DNA from: JBBPYC01 sp038200275
GTDB lineage: Bacteria > Pseudomonadota > Gammaproteobacteria > Burkholderiales > Burkholderiaceae_C
NCBI GenBank assembly: GCA_038200275.1
Contig: JBBPYC010000066.1
Coordinates: forward strand, 1-11,028
Direction of reading: 5' to 3'
Length of the DNA: 11,028 nt
In this document: piece after piece, positions 7,427 through 11,028 of the stretch
Layout: every line of letters starts with the position of its first letter
Position numbering within the stretch: the stretch's first letter is position 1
Notes under the pieces: generated by a model
What the model was told of the DNA's origin: nothing
Seen by the model: only the letters and a program-made list of their open reading frames with translations
Database searches by the model: none
Translations under genes and position numbers: made by a program

Positions 7427-7998
7427 GCCATGAACGCCGACGGCACCACGGGTGTCTGACCGGTTGCCTGGCGCAGGATGGCCCAGTGCATGGCTTCGTC
7501 GCCCAGGATGCTGGCGGCAGCCTTCGCCAGGTCGCGGTTCGCAAACAGCGGCACAGCGCCCAGGTAGGCGCTGACGGCGCCCTGCTCCAGCTGGGCCGCG
7601 AACTTGAGTACGTCCATCTCGGATTTCAGCTGGTCCACCGGAAAGTTGTATTTGTCCTTCGCGCTGGCTGGTTTACCGCCCAACTTTTGCACCGTGCTCG
7701 ACAGCAGCGCGACGTGCGCTTTGTGGTGGCCCTGAAAGGCGAGTGCCAGATCGAGCACCGGTTTGCTGAGCAGCTTGCTTTCCGCGCCCAACTGATAGGC
7801 GGCGATGGCCTCCAGCTCGGCACCGATCGCAGTGTTCAGGATTTGCACATCACCGGATTTCGAAACGCCGGCCTTGGCGGCCAGCGCGTCATTGCCAGAC
7901 AGCAATGCCACTGCGGCTCCCGACAGCACCAGCCCGCCAGAGCGGCCCAAAAACAGCCGTCGCGCGGCCAGCGGAGTAGACATTTGAAAAAAAGACAT
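7423..7998 (-). CDS. Tat-exported ferritin-like domain protein
   Basis: 191 residues; a strong GGAGG lies five bases before the ATG at 7998. The N-terminus carries a twin-arginine-type signal (ARRLFLG at 12-18, hydrophobic stretch, probable cleavage after ALA near 40), so the protein should be exported folded. The rest resembles the Ferritin_2/Dps-like four-helix family. Candidate metal ligands are E61/E63 in ELEAIAAY, H92 and H95 in GHHKAH, E138 in LEQGAVSAY, and E168 and H171 in GDEAMH. The usual first ExxH appears as HxxH. The fold could bind a di-metal centre and act in iron handling or peroxide removal in the periplasm; enzymatic function is not established. It follows the sigma factor by 39 bases. 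Confidence 0.85.
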   Translation of the reverse strand: MSFFQMSTPLAARRLFLGRSGGLVLSGAAVALLSGNDALAAKAGVSKSGDVQILNTAIGAELEAIAAYQLGAESKLLSKPVLDLALAFQGHHKAHVALLSSTVQKLGGKPASAKDKYNFPVDQLKSEMDVLKFAAQLEQGAVSAYLGAVPLFANRDLAKAAASILGDEAMHWAILRQATGQTPVVPSAFMA

Positions 7999-8037
7999 GA
8001 CAGCCTCCAGTCAATAACAAACAACCACATCGAACAA

Positions 8038-8838
8038 TCACAAACGCAGGGACTCGCGTTCCCGAGCAATGCGAACCAACACGCTTTCGACGATGCGGTC
8101 GCAGCGTCGACCGGCAAACGAAAACGCATCGGACATGGCCACGTCGATGTCGCGCGACAGCCCCCTGCGGAGCAGGCTGCGCGCACGGAAGAACCGGGTG
8201 CGCACGGTGACCTCGGGAATGTCCAGCGCCAGCGCGGCTTCCTCGACGCTCATCTCCTGTACGCCCCGGAGCATGAAGACAGTACGAAAAGTGTCGGGCA
8301 ACGCGTCGATCCGTGCTTCGATCTGCTGGCGCACCTGCGCCCTCATCAGCAGGTAATCGGGTTGGTCGTCAGGATTGCCCGACATTTGCATCTCCGCAAT
8401 GGGCGCGTCGCTGTCCGGCACAGCATGCAACGACACGATTCGACTACCCTGGCTGCGCAACCGGCTCAGCGCCTCGTTCATCACGATGCGCACCAGCCAC
8501 GTGGACAGCTTGGCATCCGCACGAAAGCTGGCCAGTGCGCGCCAGGCGTGCAGATAGGCTTCCTGCAAAGCCTCCTGAGCGTCGTCGTCGTTTCTGAGAA
8601 TACTGCGTGCGGTGCGAAACAGCAGGCGGTTGTAGCGGCGCATGATCTGCGCAAACGCATTGTCGTCACCGGCCACTGACAGCTCGATCAATTCGATGTC
8701 CGGTTGATGGGAGCAGGGCGAGAGTTCAAGGGATTTCAAGGCGTTCATGGTGCTCATGGCGGCGTTGGTTTCTATTGCAATGTTGGATGCAGGCGCTACG
8801 CGTGGCGTTCCGGATTTTTGAAGTCGAACCTTTGCCAT
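8038..8838 (-). CDS. ECF-type RNA polymerase sigma factor
   Basis: 266 residues. Region 2 (about 61-128) has the usual core and -10-binding motifs, including DDAQEALQEAYLHAWRAL and LSTWLVRIVMNEALSRLR. Region 4 (about 170-226) has LPDTFRTVFMLRGVQEMSVEEAA and a helix-turn-helix for -35 recognition. There is no region 1.1 or region 3, hence ECF (group IV). A C-terminal extension of about 40 residues (SFAGRRCDRIVESVLVRI, with Cys246) follows region 4. The start at 8838 is 15 bases after the di-haem lipoprotein stop; ATGs at residues 28 and 31 are alternatives, and none has a strong ribosome site. No anti-sigma gene is visible on either side. It probably controls this operon, but no matching promoter was identified. 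Confidence 0.9.
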   Translation of the reverse strand: MAKVRLQKSGTPRVAPASNIAIETNAAMSTMNALKSLELSPCSHQPDIELIELSVAGDDNAFAQIMRRYNRLLFRTARSILRNDDDAQEALQEAYLHAWRALASFRADAKLSTWLVRIVMNEALSRLRSQGSRIVSLHAVPDSDAPIAEMQMSGNPDDQPDYLLMRAQVRQQIEARIDALPDTFRTVFMLRGVQEMSVEEAALALDIPEVTVRTRFFRARSLLRRGLSRDIDVAMSDAFSFAGRRCDRIVESVLVRIARERESLRL

Positions 8839-8853
8839 CGTGGGCGGTCTGCT

Positions 8854-10128
8854 TTACAACGACTTCAGGTACTCGGCCAGATCATTGATTTCCCTCTGAC
8901 CAAGACCCAGCGATCGGCGGGTGTTGTAGCGGACCACGACATCTGTCAAGGTTGCAGCTGAGCCATCATGGAAATATGGTGCGTGTTGCCACAAACCCTT
9001 TAGTGGTGCAGTACGGTATTGCTTGGTCGCGGTACGCGCGGCGTAGCTGGGCACCTCGGGCTCGGCCATGGAATCTTCAGGCGGATGCAGCCGTGAATTG
9101 GCGTCGGTCAGCAGCACACCGCTGTGGCAGCTGGCGCACTTGGCCGCACCGTTGAACAGCAGTTTGCCGCGCGCGGCCGCGACCTCGTCGAAACTACCTG
9201 CCGGTGACGCCGGCGCCGCCAGCGACAACTGGTAAGCCTGCAGGGCCGGCAGCTTGCTGCTGACCTGATCGGTCGTGCCGTTGGTGACGCTCAGGTTCAG
9301 CCGAGGGTCCAAGAAAGAGCCTTGGCCGCCCATCTGGGTCACGGCCACATAGCGGTTCCAGTAGGCCAGGTCGCTGCCGTCGCCGCTCAGGGTGACGCTG
9401 TGAATACCTTCGAGCCCATACGCAGGCGGGATCACCACCGGCTTGCTGAGCCCGTCGATATTGAAACGTGGGTCGTAGAAGCCTTTGCCCCAGGAGTTAA
9501 ACACTGCCTTGATGCCGGCTTCCAGCGCAGGAGACAGCGCGATGATCGCGCCCGGATTCAGATCCCGATTCGGCCAGCCGTCAAGCCGCTTGCCGATCCC
9601 CGGCGCGAACGAATTGTCGACCGTCGAGTGACACAGCGCGCAGGTGGTGCCGACACGTGTCAGCACATCGTGGCCGTTCACTGTCTCGACCTTGCCTTGC
9701 AGACCCACCACGGCATTGAGCTTGAGCAGCGCCACCGTGGTGGCCGGGCTCGTCAGGCTGATGCTGCCGTCCTTGATGCCCTTGGCCACCGCGGGTGGCA
9801 GCGCATCCGCGTCCACCTTCAAGCCCACCGACAGCGCGGTGACCGGATCGATGGCCGCGTTGATGACTTCATGGATTTTTAGGGTGTCGGTCCACTTGGC
9901 TTCGTCGCCGAAGGTGTCGAAGCGAAAGATCTGCTTTCCCTGCGCCAGCACGGCCGCAGACGGGGCGGCCGCACCGTCGCTGCTGCCGTCGCCGCCACCA
10001 CCGCAACCAGCAAGCGCCACCATGCACACCGTTGCCGCAGCCGTGTACCGGCACGTTCGAATTCGCATCAGCTGTGGCCTCGTGACGTGGCCCGAAAGAC
10101 CTGGAGTGCGTCGAATCTCTTTTTTCAT
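8854..10128 (-). CDS. Di-haem cytochrome c, MauG/CCP-like lipoprotein
   Basis: 424 residues. A lipobox L-A-G-C at 39-42 followed by a Gly/Ser-rich linker predicts a lipid-anchored periplasmic protein. Two haem motifs are present: C-A-L-C-H at 163-167 and C-A-S-C-H at 331-335. Near the C-terminus PYFHDGSAATLTDVVVRYN is the signature of the bacterial cytochrome c peroxidase/MauG superfamily. Such proteins reduce peroxide or carry out long-range oxidation using one low-spin and one high-spin haem. The ATG at 10128 has AGAGG eight bases upstream. An internal ATG at 10068 (residue 21), with GAGG nine bases upstream, would give a more ordinary signal peptide and could be the true start. It is the first gene of the sigma-ferritin-cytochrome group. 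Confidence 0.88.
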   Translation of the reverse strand: MKKEIRRTPGLSGHVTRPQLMRIRTCRYTAAATVCMVALAGCGGGGDGSSDGAAAPSAAVLAQGKQIFRFDTFGDEAKWTDTLKIHEVINAAIDPVTALSVGLKVDADALPPAVAKGIKDGSISLTSPATTVALLKLNAVVGLQGKVETVNGHDVLTRVGTTCALCHSTVDNSFAPGIGKRLDGWPNRDLNPGAIIALSPALEAGIKAVFNSWGKGFYDPRFNIDGLSKPVVIPPAYGLEGIHSVTLSGDGSDLAYWNRYVAVTQMGGQGSFLDPRLNLSVTNGTTDQVSSKLPALQAYQLSLAAPASPAGSFDEVAAARGKLLFNGAAKCASCHSGVLLTDANSRLHPPEDSMAEPEVPSYAARTATKQYRTAPLKGLWQHAPYFHDGSAATLTDVVVRYNTRRSLGLGQREINDLAEYLKSL

Positions 10129-10321
10129 GGCTGCACCCTCTTGATGGGCTGGTTTGGGAAATGCCGTCGGTGGCTGTTTCTGGCCTATTGGATGGATGCA
10201 TGGCCGGCGGCGTTCCGGCGGTTTTCATGTCGACGTGCCGGCGCGAGCGCTTTAGCCGACCCTCTGCCGGACAAACCGGCAGAAGTTGGCTGCAACTGTT
10301 GGCACCGGCCGAAATTGGCTT
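10129..10321. other. Upstream region of the redox operon
   Basis: About 190 bases that should hold the promoter of the minus-strand operon. A GGAAC-like ECF -35 candidate is present on the minus strand at 10216-10212, but there is no convincing -10 about 16 bases downstream of it. The right half carries a perfect hairpin at 10263-10283. Confidence 0.35.
10263..10283. repeat. Perfect 8-bp hairpin, TCTGCCGG / CCGGCAGA
   Basis: Two perfectly complementary 8-base arms are separated by the five bases ACAAA. No T-tract follows on either strand, so it is not a typical intrinsic terminator. It lies between the operon's upstream region and the IS3 remnant and may be a repeat-derived palindrome. Confidence 0.55.
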
Positions 10322-10452
10322 TGAACTTCCCCGAGTTTGAGGAGGCTGCCACTCTTGAGAAGATGAAGCCACGAACTGGGCCGAATAAGTTCTCGCCAGA
10401 GGTCTGTGAAAGCGCGGCGAGGATGGTCCAGGAGGACCGAAGGGAGTACCCC
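10322..10452 (+). pseudogene. IS3-type element, left end and orfA start (truncated)
   Basis: An ATG at 10363 starts KPRTGPNKFSPEVCESAARM, then VQEDRREYP. This closely resembles the N-terminus of one class of IS3-family OrfA (FSPEVRERAVRMV...EYP pattern), the helix-turn-helix protein that binds the element's ends. Similarity stops abruptly at about 10452. Upstream, the sequence from TGAAC at 10322 through the GGAGGCT and TGAGAAG words looks like the terminal and leader sequence I would expect of such an element (recalled, not aligned). Only the first 30 or so residues survive, so it is non-functional. Confidence 0.65.
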
Positions 10453-10581
10453 GCCGTCGAAGCCGCTCTTGCAGCGCAGCTCCTTGATCAGCAGTCCGGT
10501 CTCGGCCTGCTTCGATGCTGCCAACGACCTGCTCTTCGGTGAGTCCGCTTTTTCTCATGTGCGTATGAGGCAAGCAGGTCA
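10453..10581 (-). pseudogene. Second IS3-type element, left end and orfA start (truncated, frameshifted)
   Basis: On the minus strand an ATG at 10558 begins MRKSGLTEEQVVGSI, the typical start of another IS3-family OrfA class (MRKSRFTEEQI pattern). One base later the similarity continues in the next frame as KQAETGLLIKELRCKSGF, matching the usual KQAEAG..VKELC..HGF segment. One extra base near 10515 explains the shift. Similarity ends at about 10453, exactly where the opposite remnant ends. The element's outer end may be the TGACCTGC word that begins at 10581. It encodes nothing functional. Confidence 0.6.
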
Positions 10582-11003
10582 GAAGGGACCGAGCATCCAG
10601 CGCCACCAATCATTGCTTGCGAAAGCTCAATCGATGCGATGGGCGAGAAAGATGCCGATTGCGTTCAAGGATGGGCCTCTCGTGTAGAACGTAGCTCGGC
10701 CGCATACCAACGTCGCAGGCCGCTGAAAGTGATCAAGCCGAAACGCGATGCGCCCGAGCATGTACGTCAAAGTGCTTGATTGCAAAGGGCAACGTGACCA
10801 TGAGACAGCGCAACTCCAGTCGGATTGGCAAGCAGTCATTGCAGCACGCCCGCCCGCTTTCGTCTGTGCGCCAGCGCACGCACGCATTGGGGGCGGCCGT
10901 TGCGCTGTGCAGCCGGCCACTGCACGTCTGAATGTGCGCTGGCATATAGACGCACCGACACATTCAGCGCACAGTGGTCGCTTCAACAAAGAAGGAGCAC
11001 ATC
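10582..11003. other. Region without a convincing gene, upstream of the PRC-barrel gene
   Basis: About 420 bases. Open frames exist on both strands, including one on the plus strand from 10760 that runs off the window, but none has a ribosome site or recognisable protein similarity. The right end holds an inverted repeat (10917-10977) and a ribosome-binding site for the gene starting at 11004. The rest shows nothing I can identify. Confidence 0.5.
10917..10977. promoter_or_regulatory. Imperfect inverted repeat around a TATAGA box
   Basis: The left arm CCACTG...CTGAATGTG (10917-10936) pairs with the right arm CACATTCAG...CAGTGG (10959-10977), interrupted by short unpaired stretches. An inner pair GTGCG (10934-10938) and CGCAC (10951-10955) can also form. 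TATAGA at 10945-10950, a plausible -10 element, sits at the centre of symmetry; no good -35 is seen. It may be an operator overlapping the promoter of the gene at 11004, or a structured leader. Confidence 0.4.
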
Positions 11004-11028
11004 ATGCTGCGCAACGCAAAGGAGCTGG
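11004..11028 (+). CDS. Probable PRC-barrel domain protein (first 8 codons only)
   Basis: An ATG at 11004 is preceded by AAGGAG with a six-base spacer, a near-perfect ribosome-binding site. The visible residues MLRNAKEL match the very conserved beginning of proteobacterial PRC-barrel proteins, small soluble proteins often found near stress and membrane-maintenance genes. Only eight complete codons are in the window, so the identification rests on this short N-terminus plus the strong translation signal. It is the only intact gene start on the plus strand, divergent from the minus-strand operon. Confidence 0.55.

Noticed and set aside
10190..10216. GGAAC word as an ECF -35 promoter for the redox operon
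   Set aside because: No matching -10 element at the expected distance; a five-base word is too weak alone.
10627..10989. Minus-strand 120-residue open frame
   Set aside because: Composition is Arg/Cys-rich with no family pattern, and it has no ribosome site; probably spurious.
10760..11028. Plus-strand frame open from an ATG at 10760 to the window end
   Set aside because: No ribosome site and no recognisable similarity; it overlaps the inverted repeat and the strongly signalled PRC-barrel start in another frame. It may be chance in GC-rich DNA.
1..11028. CRISPR arrays, tRNA or rRNA genes
   Set aside because: No regularly spaced direct repeats and no cloverleaf or rRNA-like segments seen on either strand.

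Overview
The window looks like a GC-rich proteobacterial chromosome segment. It is most plausibly from the Betaproteobacteria (Burkholderiales), judging from the IS630/IS481/IS3 transposase types, the periplasmic c-type cytochromes, the ECF sigma factor and the PRC-barrel gene start at the right edge. That placement is an inference; there is no rRNA or tRNA. All eight intact genes between about 1.2 and 10.1 kb lie on the minus strand, so transcription runs from high to low coordinates, and both flanks are littered with insertion-sequence debris.

Left flank (1-1040): an IS630-type transposase whose helix-turn-helix part and catalytic part lie in different frames, joined at an A8 run. Next to it is the 3' remnant of an IS481-type transposase on the opposite strand. 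Positions 1041-1240 hold nothing I recognise.

Centre: in transcription order the genes are a di-haem MauG/CCP-like lipoprotein (8854-10128), an ECF-type sigma factor (8038-8838), a Tat-exported ferritin-like protein (7423-7998), a class I cytochrome c (7025-7426, overlapping the ferritin stop as GTGA), a patatin-like lipase (6116-6979), a Rieske-FAD/NAD reductase of the AIF-like type (4458-6002), a DUF488/YeaO-type protein (3984-4364), and a very unusual protein (1241-3778). This last protein fuses an acyl-CoA-ligase-like adenylation domain in frame to a complete YeiH-type (UPF0324, 'putative sulfate exporter') membrane transporter. The first four genes are tightly packed and look like a self-contained periplasmic redox or oxidative-stress operon carrying its own sigma factor. 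The patatin gene probably belongs to it. The last three genes are more loosely spaced.

The most novel object is the ligase-YeiH fusion. Its adenylation half keeps the fold-level motifs but has lost several catalytic residues: the A3 P-loop is scrambled in a way that looks like two compensating indels, the A7 Asp is Ala, and the A10 Lys is absent. It is therefore either a pseudoenzyme domain attached to a transporter or a decaying gene.

Right flank (10129-11028): two truncated IS3-type left ends with orfA starts meet head to head near 10452. After about 420 bp with no convincing gene, the window ends in the first codons of a probable PRC-barrel gene on the plus strand, preceded by a strong ribosome-binding site and an inverted repeat.
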